A stretch of DNA of 64,000 nt from Rattus norvegicus (Eukaryota; Chordata; Mammalia; Rodentia; Muridae): contig NC_086037.1 of assembly GCF_036323735.1 (NCBI RefSeq), forward strand, positions 56,662,002 through 56,726,001. The letters run 5' to 3'. Positions 12,284 through 24,705 of the stretch are shown here, piece by piece. The position numbers and the translations under genes are program-made. Within the stretch, counting starts at the first letter, position 1. Every line of letters starts with the position of its first letter. The notes beneath the pieces are model-generated. The model made no database searches. It was not told the DNA's origin and saw only the letters and a program-made list of their open reading frames with translations.

Positions 12284-12452
12284 GGCTGGTGAGATGGCTC
12301 ACTTGCTATGCAAAGTAGCACCCTGAATTTGATCCCTAGAACCCACACAAAGTTGGACAGAGAGAACTGATTCTACCATCCCTGACCTCCGTGCATGCTG
12401 TGGCATGTATGCTCACACATATGTATGTACATACCAATAATTTAAAAAAAAG
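12284..12452 (+). mobile_element. Old B2/B3-type SINE
   Basis: Head ggtgagatggctca, middle tttgatccctagaaccc and an A-rich end. It is diverged and has no clear duplication. Confidence 0.7.
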
Positions 12453-12745
12453 AAAAGGAATATTTCAACTTGCTTATATTTAGAAGTCTGAATCATAGAT
12501 GGTGTCTATCTGTATGTACATACTCAGCACTGGGGAAAGGTTGGGAGATCCAGGTTAGCCTGCACTGCAGTGAAGACAGTCTCAATGCCCCACCCCACAA
12601 AAGGAAAACTGCCTCTAAGGAAAGTTACAACATTATACTCATCCCACTGCCTAAGCACAAGCTAATTCTAAAAAGTTAAATCTTTGACGGCTGCCTCTTT
12701 CAGATACATGCTGTGTTTGCTCCAGGAATAAAAAAACCCACAGGA

Positions 12746-12840
12746 GGGGTTGGGGATTTAGCACAGTGGTAGAGCGCTTGCCTGGCAAGCACAAGGCCCT
12801 GGGTTCGGTCCCCAGCTCCGAAAAAAAGAAAAAAAAAAAA
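12746..12840 (+). mobile_element. ID element
   Basis: ID body with an A-box change (tagcacagtgg). Duplication aaaacccacagga flanks it on both sides. Confidence 0.95.
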
Positions 12841-13628
12841 AAAACCCACAGGAGATGGCTACAAGGGACATGCCTCTGTCAAACAGGAATCAAGAAGGGA
12901 AGCCCTGAAAGGCTATTGAGATTGCTACAAACCACAGTGGTGGGGCTTTAAAACCAAAAGAAGACAAGAAAGGAAGCACTTCAAAGCCTTTGCTCCACAC
13001 TGATTATAACCTCGAACACTGTTCTTCTCACACACAAGCTGACTATGCTTAAGGAAGGAAGTTGTGGTGGTTAGAGAAAGGTGTGACCATGACAAGGCTT
13101 CTGGGCTGCACTTCTAACTCCTCTGCTATGTGGACTGCCCCAGCCCTGGAGAAAGCACTTGGGCACATGTTTCCCTTCAGTGGCCGACACTGAAGCTTTA
13201 TTGAAGTCAGGAGACACTGAGAGCTTTACTAATTATTAAGGCTTTTCAAGAACCTATGTAGAACAGAAGTACTGGGTTATCAGTTCCCTCATGGTCCTCT
13301 AGAAAAGCCCAGAACTGGGCTCCCCGCAGTGTGTGTAGCACCTGCCAGCCCTTTATAGCACTGTATCCATCCAAGACCCTCCTCCCCTCTTAAATCCCAA
13401 CAAACTCCTTTAAAACAACAAGATGAATACAAGGGCCAGAAGAGTATGACGCTGAGAACAGAACTGTCACAGTGACCTCAACTGTACAGAGAATCTTGCA
13501 GTTCCACTGGCTTTTCTAACAACCTGAGGCACAAGCCAGAGACAGTCTACAAGGTTGACTGCGGTAAGCAGAAGCCGAAGCAAAGGCACAATAAATCTCC
13601 TGCCTTTTTCTACTACTTATGCTCACCG

Positions 13629-13785
13629 TGGGCTAGAGAGGCGGCCCAGAGGTTGAGTCCTTGCTGCTCAATCATGAGAACCAGAGTTCAATTCCTAACA
13701 AACATCTGTAACTCCAGGTCCAAAGGATCTAATGACCCCTTCTGGCCTTGGCAGGCACCCAGTGTCTTCACACACATACAGATGT
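13629..13785 (+). mobile_element. B3-type SINE
   Basis: Contains gagaggcggcccagaggtt, agttcaattcct and cccttctggcc. It runs directly into a CA/GA microsatellite, as B3 tails often do. Confidence 0.7.
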
Positions 13786-13812
13786 GCGTGCACGCGCGCA
13801 AACACACACACA

Positions 13813-13852
<40 letters not shown>

Positions 13853-13879
13853 AAATCGAGAGAGAGAGAGAGAGAGAAA
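13779..13879. repeat. Compound (CA)n/(GA)n microsatellite
   Basis: tgcgtgcacgcgcgca, then about 25 CA units with TA breaks, then a linker and about 10 GA units. Confidence 0.95.
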
Positions 13880-13984
13880 CATATGGAGACATATTTTAAA
13901 ATGAGCGAGAAGATAACAGTCAAATATTACCTACCTGTTCCTCATAGACCCTTTCACCCAAGCTTTAAAAAGGTTAAATTTTTT

Positions 13985-14165
13985 TATTCCATTTACTTAT
14001 CTAACTTATTGTGTGAAGTGTGTGCATACACTTGCACACACCATAGTGTTTTATGTGGAACCCAGAGGACAACTTTCAGGAGGACACTCTCATCTGCCAT
14101 ATGGTCCTAAGCCTCCCTGGCGATCATTTACAGTCCACTTCCCACCAATACACAAAGGACATCCT
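13985..14165 (-). mobile_element. Old B3-type SINE
   Basis: Antisense remnant with gtgtgtgcatacacttgcac and tggaacccagaggacaact; diverged. Confidence 0.5.
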
Positions 14166-14382
14166 CCCTCCTTTGAAGGTGAATGACACTCGATGGCACA
14201 GAAGGACCATAATTTATCCTGGTTACTACAGATGAGGAGAAGAGGATGGTGTGGGAGAGCCGAGTCACTGATGTTTCAATGTACAGGCGGCCTATAAGAA
14301 ACACAGGCCTTGAAAAAGCAGGTTCTGAACTTATGGTTTCTGCAAACCTGGTGAAAAAAGACATCTTCTTATGACCTGAATC

Positions 14383-14600
14383 TGAGGGTTTGGGGATGGA
14401 GAGAGGGTTCAGTGATAAGAGCACCAGCTGCCCTACCAGGGGGCCTGGGTTCGAGTCCACGCACCCATCTGGTAGCTCAGCACTGTCAGTAACTCTCGTT
14501 CCAGAGGATCGGACGCCCACTTCTGGGCCCCACAGGCACTGCATGCATGTGGTGATTGGACATGATACAAAGTCCCCATACACATAAAGCAAAACAAAAT
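14383..14600 (+). mobile_element. B3-type SINE
   Basis: Head ggggatggagagagggttca, then ttcgagtccacgcacccat and ccacttctgggccccacagg. Diverged. Confidence 0.75.
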
Positions 14601-14634
14601 CTGTAGAATGTATGTTTTGTTTTATTTTATTATT

Positions 14635-14637
<3 letters not shown>

Positions 14638-14672
<35 letters not shown>

Positions 14673-14792
14673 TGTAGCCCTAGCTGTCCTGGAACTCACT
14701 CTAGACCAGGCTGGCCTCAAACTCACAGAGATCCACTTGCCTCTGCCTCCCAAGTGCTGGGATTAAAGGCATCTGCCACCATACCCGGCTTT
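14638..14792 (-). mobile_element. B1 SINE
   Basis: Antisense; about 33 T, then gtcctggaactcactctaga and gtgctgggattaaaggcat. Little diverged. Confidence 0.9.
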
Positions 14793-14879
14793 ACTTTTTA
14801 TTTTATTTTACTTTGCAAAGATGTCAAAATTACGTTAGAGGGAAAAAAAACAATCTTCAACAAATAATAAGAGGAACCT

Positions 14880-15300
14880 AGGCATCTACACATAGTAGAA
14901 CTCAGTTCTTATCTCTCACCCTGTACAAAAAGCAATTCCACAGAGACCAAAGACCTTTCTGTAGGATCTGAAACTGTTAAGAGGAAAATTAGAAAAAGGA
15001 TTTTCTGAGTAGGATTTCAGCCACTCAGGAAAGAATGCCAATAACTGACAAGACCCATGAAATTTAAACATTTCTCCACTGCAAGGGGCACGATCAAATG
15101 AAGAGGAGATGGTCTACGGAATGGGAAGAAACATATACATATGGCTAGCTATACATCAGACAGAGTAGTAATACAACTCAAAAAACTAAATAGCAAGGAA
15201 TCAAAAGATCCAATCAGTTAAACAGGATAATGGAATGAACAGTTCTCAGAAGATGATTTGAGTGGCAAAAAACCATGAAACAAGCAAGCACTATTAAGTC
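14880..15300 (+). mobile_element. LINE-1 ORF2 3' fragment
   Basis: The order of words resembles the end of L1 ORF2 (cagagaccaaagacctttct, gaatgggaagaaacatatac, gttctcagaagatgatttg). The frame is broken. Confidence 0.5.
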
Positions 15301-15724
15301 ATCTCCCTGGCCCACCGTTTACCACCTTAAACTGTATGATTCCGTGGCTTGTTAGTGTAGTCTCAGTGTTCCATTAACTCTTACCAACACTTAATTCAGA
15401 ATGTATTCTCTCCCCAAAAGAAAGCCCCCAATCCCTCCCACGTCCTTCCTGGATCCCTCCTCCAGCTAGAATTTCCTGCACTCCGAGGATAATCTTCCAC
15501 TCCTGATGCCACCCTTCCAAGTGTCGGGATGGTAAGCGACCACACCACACCTGGCTCTTCCCATGCTGGGAACATTTCTTCTTGTGTAATTCTTGCTCCT
15601 CTCTACTTTCCCACTCTCCCACAGCTCACACTGCCTGGATACTGGGACTTAGGAAATGGTACTCCTCCTCCTCCTCATTCTATTTCTTTTTTGTCATTCT
15701 TACCACTTCTTTATGTATTATTAT

Positions 15725-15830
15725 TTTTTATACAAGGTCCCATGTATTCCAGGTTGACTTGAACCTGATCCTTTTACCTCCACATCCTCAGAGCTGAGAT
15801 TACAGCCATGTGACATCCTGCTGGCCTATT
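15725..15830 (-). mobile_element. Diverged B1 SINE fragment
   Basis: Antisense fragment with tattccaggttgacttgaac and gagctgagattacagccat. Confidence 0.5.
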
Positions 15831-15965
15831 TAGTGCTTGTGATGGAAGCCAGGACTGTGTACACACTAGGCAAATATTCTAGAAAGTGAAGCAAATCTAC
15901 AACCCCAAACATCTGGGTTTTTCTTTTTGTGTTGATTTTATTTATGTGTGTGTACATGACACACT

Positions 15966-15966
<1 letters not shown>

Positions 15967-16026
<60 letters not shown>
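15967..16026. repeat. (CA)n microsatellite
   Basis: Thirty uninterrupted CA units. Confidence 0.97.
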
Positions 16027-16030
<4 letters not shown>

Positions 16031-16554
16031 GAGAACAACCTGTGGAAGCTGGCTTCTCTCTACCACGTGGGTTATGGGACCTGAACTCAGGTTATCGGAC
16101 TTGGAGGCAACTCTTCTTGGGTTTCTAAATAAATGTAACACCAGCCTTACAAGTACCACAATCAGTTTATCAGAATTTAAATGATTTTTCTGTTGTTTCT
16201 CTAGATCTGCAGGACTAGGAAATGACCCTAGAGGAGAGACAGCGTTGACAGCTCCCGTGGCCTCTTTTAAATCACAGGACACCAACAACAATCAATCATA
16301 AGAGAAAAAAAATGATCTGGGAGAAGAAATAATTTCTGGTTCCTCTAATACAGCCTGATTTAAAGGAGACTTCTGTTGTACAGCAGGCTACGGATGAGAT
16401 CTGCTTCCTTTAATGAGATACTTATTTAATAATGCTTTCTTTTCCTCATCTACCACACTGAAATAGTTACATAAAACCCAAGCCACTTAAATTGCTCTAC
16501 TGGAAAGTTTTTTGTTTGAATTATAGGAGGGGGAAATACTTTATTGCTCTCTGC

Positions 16555-16648
16555 TTTTTTTTTTTTTTTTTTTCAGAGCTGGGAACCGAACCCAGGGCCT
16601 TTCGTTTGCTAGGCAAGCGCTCTACCACTGAGCTAAATCCCCAACCCC
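16555..16648 (-). mobile_element. ID element
   Basis: Antisense ID with a T run of about 19 bases at its 3' end. The motif ggaaatacttta recurs on both sides and is the likely target-site duplication. Confidence 0.93.
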
Positions 16649-16972
16649 GGAGGAAATACTTTAAAGCATCAGTCCTCACAGATCAGTGCACTTCTTAACC
16701 CTCACTGAGAAGCTTCTAGCTACAGTGGGTGGTGACTGGCCAAAGGGCAGAGAACAGGAGACTGACTATAATGTTCGTCCATCCCTCAGTGGAACAGAGC
16801 CCACTCTCCCCTCCCCAACGGCCCAGTGACCATCGAGGAAGAGGGGGAGAAAGAGTCTGAGTCAGAGGCAGTAGATGAGTAGATGATCATCAAGAACAGG
16901 TCTCTTCTATACCCAGTGGGCAGCAGCACGCTAAGGTCCTGTGTAAGCTCAGACCAGACCAAACCCCAGCAT

Positions 16973-16990
16973 GGGGGGGGGGGGGGGGGG
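16973..16990. repeat. G18 homopolymer
   Basis: Eighteen consecutive G. It can form G-quadruplex structure and is prone to length error. Confidence 0.9.
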
Positions 16991-17114
16991 CTGGCCTGGG
17001 CACAGAATCGCGCACGCTGGCATGTGTTAGATGCTGGGAGAGAAGGGATCTTCTCCAGCGGATGACCACACAGCCAAGAGTATTTGGGCAGCACAAATTA
17101 GTTTTGTTGTTTTT

Positions 17115-17215
17115 TGTTTCTGAAGTGGGATGGATCTGAAAGGACGGGTAGATCTGGGAGAGGGATGAATATAATAAAAACTCACTGTATGAAACTCTTA
17201 AAGAATATGGGATAA
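17115..17215 (+). mobile_element. Possible LINE-1 3' tail
   Basis: gatctgggagagggatgaat and actgtatgaaactcttaaag resemble the 3' end of old rodent LINE-1 elements. Confidence 0.35.
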
Positions 17216-18113
17216 AAGCACCATATAAGTAGAGGGCGGTTTGGACTGGGGCAAAGGCTGAGTGGTAGGTGCCGGCCTTGCTATTCTCAAACATGTAGGT
17301 CTGATCACTATACACATACCACACAGTAAAAAGAACAGTTTTACTATGGTCCTGCAGTAAGAGAAGAAAATGGAATAAAAAATTTCTCTGCAAATGGAGT
17401 CAAAATTCAAATAAAAACTCCAAGTCATAGAAGCCCCTCTGCAGACTCTACTTCTCTGCCTCGGCTTCTTTTCTCGCTTCTGGTTCTCATTTGCTCAGTA
17501 AGAGTTAACTGTGAGTTAGAGGAATGTTGTTTCAGCTTTACAGAATGCTTCTAAGGACAGGGTCAGTGCAAGGACCAGATTCTTCATGAACTCGTTAACA
17601 GGACGGCTCACTGTGGCCTCAGGGTTCATCAGCAGCAGGAAAAGCTCCACTGGTAATGGCTAGTTGTTTCCTGTACATCTCAGAACGCACAGCAGAGCCA
17701 TGGTCTCTATTGTGAGTCTGCTTCCTGACTGGGAAGGAAAGAAAATACTTTCATGATGACTATTCTTTTCTTAGGCTGGTGTTACATTTGGCCAAAAGAC
17801 ATCATGAGCAAGGACAGGGCTTCTGCCCCAGGCACTGTCTAATGCCCCCCTTTCCATTTAACTGTGCTCTGATGATGCTTGCTTACTTCACTGGTTTTTA
17901 ATGATTTTTGTGTCCATACTGACAGTTATCATTAGGACAGTTTTGCAGTAATTGCCTCCTTTTGACCTGTAGAGCCTGGCATCGGCTACTCTTCTCGCTT
18001 GCCATCCTTGACCTCCCGTTCCTACTCCCAAGTGAGATTCAAAGCTTTCCTGTGACATTCAGAAAGCTTTGTTGTACAATGTCGAACCTCAGCACCTAAT
18101 CTGAGAAAACCAT

Positions 18114-18170
18114 TCAAGATTACCATGCTGTCAAGATTACCATGCTGTCAAGATTACCATGCTGTCAAGA
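18114..18170. repeat. 17-base tandem repeat
   Basis: Unit tcaagattaccatgctg, three exact copies and a partial fourth. The copies do not differ, so the expansion is recent. Confidence 0.95.
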
Positions 18171-19418
18171 GAAAGCCAGGCGGTTCTCTCTGAAGCAAGA
18201 GACTGGTGGATTGACAGAGGGATCCAAAACACAACTCTTAGACAAGCCTCTCAGTGATGGACATGAGACAGAGTGTACTCAGCATGGTGCTGACACAACC
18301 ACAGGCAGGAAGGTTTCTCTCAACTTTATATCCATAGCAGTTGGGCAGGAAATGGGGACAGGGTGGTTGTGGGAAAACTGACCCACAATACCCATACTTT
18401 TCATAGCTTTGAACTCAGCACCTCTGAAGAAGGCAGAGCTCTGTTCCTCTTCCTGCTTTCATTTACTCTCACTGCTAAGATCCTCTTTGCATGCTGGGTT
18501 CATGTTTTTCTCCAATAAAAAGGCACCATGCATGGATCCATGCCAACAGCTCTGGTTGGAAGAATCAACTGTTCCAATCTCGTATCTCTGTTTGGTTCTT
18601 GACCTTGCTGAGGTCCATTTCCCTACGAAAAAGTCAGCTCCCACAGTCTGTTTCACACCTAAAGCCCCAAGGCTTTTACCCGATAGACATTTTAGCTTAG
18701 AGCTTTAAGATGTCTGTCATTGGTCTGCACAGAAGGAAACACCACCCCTGCCACACCCCAAGCATAACAGTACAGTAATAGGAGAGGAAGATCAGGTTCC
18801 TACTGTGGATGACTTGAGGTGGAGCAACATGGATTACAAGGACTGAGGTTCAATAACCTTAAAACAATGGCTCCGGTGTGGACCTTTGGCCTTCATGATA
18901 ATCGCCTGTGAGGACCTGGCCTAGTCAAAGTGTGCTGCATATTCAGGGTTTGCTATTACAGGCCTGAGATCAATGCTGAAGGTCAGGAGACTACGTCCTG
19001 GCTCTGACAGGAAAGAAACAGGTGAACAGAGACAGAAAGGCAAACTGCTTAGCCTCAGGCTCGGTCAACTTGACAAACCTCTCAGGGAACCATCCACTGC
19101 ACGTCATACAGACTGAAAGAGAGGATGCGGAAAGCCACAACTACACAATCTACAATAGTCAGATTTTGACTTTCCAAAGTAGCTCTAAAAACTTCACCAA
19201 AAAAGAGTCAACACTCCTGCAAGAGAGTCTATGCCACCCACTCCCACTCTGGAAGCAAACCTTTACTCCTCTCTGCTCCACTGCTTAAAAAGGCGCTGTG
19301 AGTTCTGTCAGTCAGCGGCCTCCCTACCCTGAGAGATGACTTGGTTTGTCTTGGGAAAGTGCATACGGCCTCCTCTCCTTTCATCTGACAGTGGTCAGAA
19401 CCAAGTACTGACTTGAGT

Positions 19419-19525
19419 TACGGTCTCACTGCATAGCTCAGGATGACTTCACTCTTACAGAAATTCCCTGCCTCAGCCTCCCAAATGCTGTGCTCACAGA
19501 CATGGACCACTACACAAAGCATTAT
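19419..19525 (-). mobile_element. Diverged B1 SINE
   Basis: Antisense: ggtctcactgcatagctcag and ctcagcctcccaaatgctg. Confidence 0.55.
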
Positions 19526-19948
19526 ATCTTTATTACAAATAGAAAACTGAATAATAAAAAAAGGAAGCTAGTGAACAGAGACCCTGTTACAACTGGTGAA
19601 GACCCAGAAGATCTGGCAACTTACTACAAGACAAAACTCATGGACCCTAGAAGAGTGGACGGCTTTCGAATGAGGTAGACGAGCGAGGAGTGGCAGGAAT
19701 GGACATCCTGTCGTGCTCTCATCTCACTGGAGGTACCGCATTTCTCACAGTACGTATGCTGGAGATGCGACTTTCCTACACAGGCCTTATCAGGGTGTTC
19801 CGAGGTTGTTGAAAGTTTATCTGCTTACTGGTTGTAATGACCATTAATGGTAATAATTACAAACTACTTTTCGGCACCTTTGTGCACCTCTGTGGTTGTT
19901 TTAATTTCTCACAGGAATAGTGAGTGGAATTATGGGGAACATGGTATC

Positions 19949-20345
19949 TGTGCTGGCTAGTTTAACGTTAATTTGACACAGGCTAGAGTCATCTGAGAGA
20001 AGAGAGCCCCAATTAAGAAAAGGCCTCCATAGACTGGTCCACAGGCAAGCCGCTGGAGGATTTTCTTAAGGAGTGACTGTTAGAGGAGGACTTAGTCCAT
20101 TGCGTGTGGTGCCACTTCTAGGCAGGCAGTTCTTGGTTCTAAAAGAAAGCAGGCTGAGCAAGCCATGAGGAGCAAGACTCAAAGCAACTCCGGCCTTCAA
20201 GTTCAAACCCTGCATGAGTCCCTGTCGTGACTTCCCTCAGTGATGGAAAGTTGCCTGGAATCGTAAGCTGAAATAAACCCTTTCCTCTCCAAATTACATT
20301 GGTCACAGTGTTTCATCACATCAATAGTGACCCTAACTGTATAGT
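19949..20345 (+). mobile_element. LTR-like rodent repeat (TG...actaagaca family)
   Basis: Starts tgtgctggctagtttaacgt, has gctgaaataaaccctttcct (AATAAA) and ends near caatagtgaccctaactg. It looks like a solo LTR. The family name is not asserted. Confidence 0.7.
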
Positions 20346-20487
20346 AACTATTTTTTTGAGAAACTGTCAACTTCCTTCCTAAAAGGCTGCAAAGCACATC
20401 ATATACAATAAGGGTCTCAGTATCTCCACTCTAAGGCTAACTCTTATTATGCTCAGCGTTTTGTTATTGTTGTTCTGGTTTTTTGTT

Positions 20488-20612
20488 TTGTTTTATTTTG
20501 TTTTTGAGAAACAGCCTCTCTGCAGTGCACACTGACCTGAAACACAATCCTCCTGCCTCAGGCTACGGAACATTGGGATAACAAGTGATGAACCCAACCA
20601 CCACTACTGGCT
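20488..20612 (-). mobile_element. Diverged B1 SINE
   Basis: Antisense: ttttgagaaacagcctctct, then cctcctgcctcaggctac. Confidence 0.5.
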
Positions 20613-20619
20613 CATCTTT

Positions 20620-20805
20620 AAAAAAAATTATTTACTTTTTATTTTATTTTACATGGGTGCTTTGCCACATACACATCTATGCACCACAAAAGTACCTGGT
20701 GCCTGGTGGGGCCAGAAAAAGGTACAGATGTTGAGAATTGCTATACGGGTTCTGGGAATCCAACCCAGGTCCTCTGGAAGAGGACCTTTTAACCTGTAAG
20801 CCCCC
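20620..20805 (-). mobile_element. B3-type SINE
   Basis: Antisense; contains ttctgggaatccaacccagg and tcctctggaagaggacc. Confidence 0.65.
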
Positions 20806-20815
20806 CAATTATTAT

Positions 20816-20892
20816 ATGAGCTATCCTGGTGGGAGTGACGTGGAATATCATTGTGGTTTGATCTGCATTTCCCTAATTAATTATATATAGCA
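20816..20892 (-). mobile_element. Old LINE-1 fragment
   Basis: gtggaatatcattgtggttt and gatctgcatttccctaatta are typical of the antisense L1M 3' region. Confidence 0.6.
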
Positions 20893-21568
20893 AGCTCTTT
20901 AAGTAAATATTATCTTAACTGGCCAGATTTTAAGTACCAGATAACCTTGAATCCCACTGAAATTCTTGCCAGAAACCACAAGAACACACAGTGTAAGTCT
21001 GTTCACTGCAGGACTTTATGCTGTCACAGAGATGAGAAATGGATCCAAGTTTAACAAGGAAAGTTACCCAAATACCACAACTACCTTGGTTGCCAAACAA
21101 CCGGTAAGAAAACTTGTAAGTGGATGATCACTGACTCCAGGGTATGTGAATGGAAACCAAATGGGGGGAGCTCTCTGGTACAAGAAGTTTCATCTGTGGA
21201 AGCAAATATAGCCGTGCTTATGTAGAAACAAAGCCATCTTTCTCTATAGCCAATGAGCCTAATTTGTATCCAATAGTGAATTACAAAGATAAAGAAGGGA
21301 AAAGCCCTTCCACAGTCACCAGCACATCTCTAGTAAAATACACTTCAAGGACAAACAGAACCAAAAATAATAGATAGCCAACACTGACTTATCATACAGG
21401 CAATGATGGTGACGCTGTCTGTCACTCTGAGGGTGAGTGTCCTGAGATAACGTAGATGTGTATCTAGATCTTGCACCCCTCCTGCTGTTCTTCCTGGGTT
21501 AAGGAGGAAGAAGACTCCTTCTTCCAAACTTGGTTTAGAAAAGCCAGACTGGGGGGCGGGGGGGGGGG

Positions 21569-21757
21569 ATGAGAAAAATAGTTCAGCGGTTAGGAGCACT
21601 GACTACTCTTCCAGAGGTCCTGAGTTCAAATCCCAGCAATCACATGGTGGCTCACAACCATCTGTAATGGGATCCGATGCCCTCTTCTGGTGTGTCTGAA
21701 GACAGCTACAGTGTACTCATATAAATAAAAATAAATTAAAAAAAAAAAAAAAAAAAG
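21569..21757 (+). mobile_element. B2 SINE
   Basis: B2 with a degraded head and full middle (gttcaaatcccagcaatcac). It ends in an A tail and is preceded by a G-rich run. Confidence 0.9.
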
Positions 21758-22812
21758 GTGCCAGACTGCCTTCACAGTCACAAAATAAAAAACAAAGCCA
21801 GGGGTGGTATTTTTTCAGTCAATTGAAAAGCCCTAGAAGTAAAACCAACTAGGAAACAGCTTCTTATCCCTATTGTCTCGAGATTTTCCTACTAAAAGGA
21901 GCCGGGGTGTTCAGTGACTCTCTAGAGAAAGAGGATTTATCAGAATGGCTCACAGGCAGTGGTCTACCCGGCTCAGCAATGGCTGCCCACCAATGGAAGG
22001 TCAAAGAGAACAGTAGCTGCTTGGTCCACAAAGCTGGAAGTCTCCACTGGTCTTCAGTCTATCACAGAATCCCAAAGACATAGGCTCTAAGGTCAGGAAA
22101 GGAACAGACTTGCCAGTGACAGCAAGCAGGCAGACAGAGCTAGTGTCCTTCTTCCATGTCCTTCAGATAAGCTGCCAGCAGCCCGTGGGGCCCACATTAA
22201 AGGTGGATCTTTCCACCTCAAAAGGTCTACATTAAAAGTGGGTCTTCTACCCTCAAATGATTTAATTAAGGGGGAAAAATCCCTCACAGGTGTACTCAGC
22301 CACCTGAGTCTTAGCTAATTTTAGATATAGTCAAGCTGACAACCACCACAAGCAGAAAATGCACAAAATGGGTCTTGATTACTTGGCCACGCCAGAAAAA
22401 ATGGCAGCTGTCAAAGGGCATGTGAACTTATATGAAGTAATGATAGACAAAGATGAAAAATGTGCAAATCGGTAAAGATGGGAACTACAATAAACTGAAA
22501 TAACACCAAGTATTCATTACATTCACAGTTTCAAAAAATGACAATCAGAATCTGAAAAATAATGTAATGGCTTCATGATACAAATACTTAACCAGTCACT
22601 ATTGAAAAATGTTAATAACTGAGTCAGTCTGCAAACACGTAAATAAATAAAAACATTTACTTTTCATATATGAACTAAAGAGAAATTTTGTTAGTCTTTG
22701 ATTATTACTTACAATACTTATAAAGACATCAATTTCTCCTCCTCCCTCAGCATTTTCCAATCATGACCAGATTTAGAACCATCAGCAGCTACTAATATCA
22801 CAAAACACTTTT

Positions 22813-22848
22813 TTTTTTCCCTTTTCTTTTTTTCCGGAGCTGGGGACC
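22813..22848 (-). mobile_element. Extremely 5'-truncated ID insertion
   Basis: Only the terminal ID bases (ccggagctgggga on this strand) and an impure T tract are present. They are framed by the direct repeat cacaaaacactttt at 22799-22812 and 22849-22862. The duplication shows this is a real insertion and not chance similarity. Confidence 0.8.
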
Positions 22849-22968
22849 ACAAAACACTTTTAAAATTGAAACAAAAATTTAAATTTTGTGGGTTTCCTAG
22901 TACCAAAATTTTATTCAACATTTTTAATACCGAGCATGATACAGTCTTGGTAATAAAAAAGTAATTCA

Positions 22969-23097
22969 GCGAGGGGTGGTAGCACTTTTGTTCCTGGCAC
23001 TGGGGGAGCAGAGATAGAGCTGTGTAAGCTGGTCTACACAGTGAGTTCTAGGCTAGCCAAGGCTACACAGTGAGACTCAGTCCCCAAAACAAGTAAC
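22969..23097 (+). mobile_element. B1 SINE
   Basis: Contains gcgaggggtggtagcac and ggtctacacagtgagttcta. Confidence 0.75.
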
Positions 23098-23216
23098 AAA
23101 CATTTATATATGTATATATGCTCAGATATATATATGAGATTTAATCAAGTCTCTAGATCCAATTCCCAATCTGTAAGAAACACAAAGGTCAGAGAAACAT
23201 TAAATGTCACCATGAA

Positions 23217-23322
23217 GTCAGGTGGGTGCACATGCCTGTAACACTAGCACTTGGAGGTTGAAGACTGGAGGTCCAGATATTCAAGGCCAGCCTGGGCTAC
23301 CCAAGATTCTGTCGGGAAAAAA
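23217..23322 (+). mobile_element. B1 SINE, partial
   Basis: Contains gtcaggtgggtgcacatgcc and tcaaggccagcctgggctac, then an A tail. Confidence 0.7.
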
Positions 23323-24477
23323 AAAAAGCCTTTCTCTGAGAATGTATCCAACAAAATCTAGGATATGGGAGATGCCATGGGATAAGCACAATCTAGTTTC
23401 TTCAACATATACAGTCCAGGTGTAAATAAATAAATATTCACTAAGGCTCAAAGGCACGGAGACTACCAACACTACCTTTAATGGGCAGAATTGGATCCAA
23501 GTAACTGCAGAGCCAGTGAACACCAGACAACAACGGGCTCTCTGACCATGATGGGATGCCTGCAGCAGAACAAAGTCCCCTGGTCCAGGCTGGTCTCACA
23601 CCTGCTCTCTAGCTGAGGATGACCTGAATGACCTCCTGACCCGACTCTATTTGCCAAGTGCTAGAATTATAGGATGTGGCATAAAACTAACTTAATTTTT
23701 ACATACTGAAGCTGAGTAAAAATAAATAAATAAGTGAATAAGAAAGGCCTGTGAAATAATGATTTTAAAAGTCGTTAGGAGGGTTTTGGCTTCTTTCCCG
23801 AGAGCTTTGTATCATTTACTGAACTCTCTGCTCTGTGCCTTTCAGAGAACAGAAAAGACTATCTGTAACTGAAATAGAACGCTTATCCGCTCTGCTTCCA
23901 GTATTATTATGTTTAAAAGGATTTCTGCAGAAATTATCATAAGGAATCTTAATGATACCACCCATGTCTCCCCTGAAACAGGTGCAGTCCCCTCATACCA
24001 ACATCACAACAGGAAATAAGCTGGACTGCTGGGGCGAACACAGTATTTCCCGCTGAGGGAGTATTTTAGGATTTACAACCTTTATGTATTTTCTAGTTCT
24101 CAAAATGAATGACATCCACACAGGGGAAAGCCCTTCACTTAGAAAATGGACAAAAGCATCCTCACTCCAGGAATGCCCAATACCCCCCACGCTGATGGTT
24201 GTTCTTCTTCCAACATGGCAGCCATGATCAGTTATAGGGTACCAGGATACTTATCCGTCACCCTTGTCTCTCTGCCTTTGCCTCCTGCTCCCACCTCCTT
24301 GGAAAAATGTCACGATACAGTGGGAAGAAGAACCCCAGTTGTAAAGTCAGATAATCTGTCTCTTAAGACACTGAGCAAACTAATACAACTGTATGAACTT
24401 GTTTTTTTAGATGTGTAGAAGTGGATAAAACGGTTCCCTAGTCTTAGAGATGATGCAGATTAGAAAGTCATGATAGG

Positions 24478-24705
24478 GTTATGGGGACTGGAAAGACAGC
24501 CAGGGCTGAAGACTGTTTGCTGCTCTTGGAGAAGACTCAATCCAGTTCCCAGCACCCATGTACAGTGGCTCACAATTGCTTGTAGCTCAACCTTCAGAGG
24601 ATCCAATACCCTCTTCTGGACTAATGGGGTACATACATCACGTGTATATACAGCCTCTCCCACCCCCCCCACACCTCATTAAAAAATAAAAATATTTTTA
24701 AAAAA
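24478..24705 (+). mobile_element. B3-type SINE
   Basis: Contains ggactggaaagacagcc, ccagttcccagcacccatg and ccctcttctgg, with an AT-rich 3' end. Confidence 0.7.

Noticed and set aside
13653..14110. His-Thr repeat open frames on both strands
   Set aside because: These are translations of the CA/GA microsatellite.
15529..15797. Pyrimidine-rich open frames suggesting a membrane peptide
   Set aside because: They arise from T/C-rich sequence and a degraded B1, with no start context or conservation clue.
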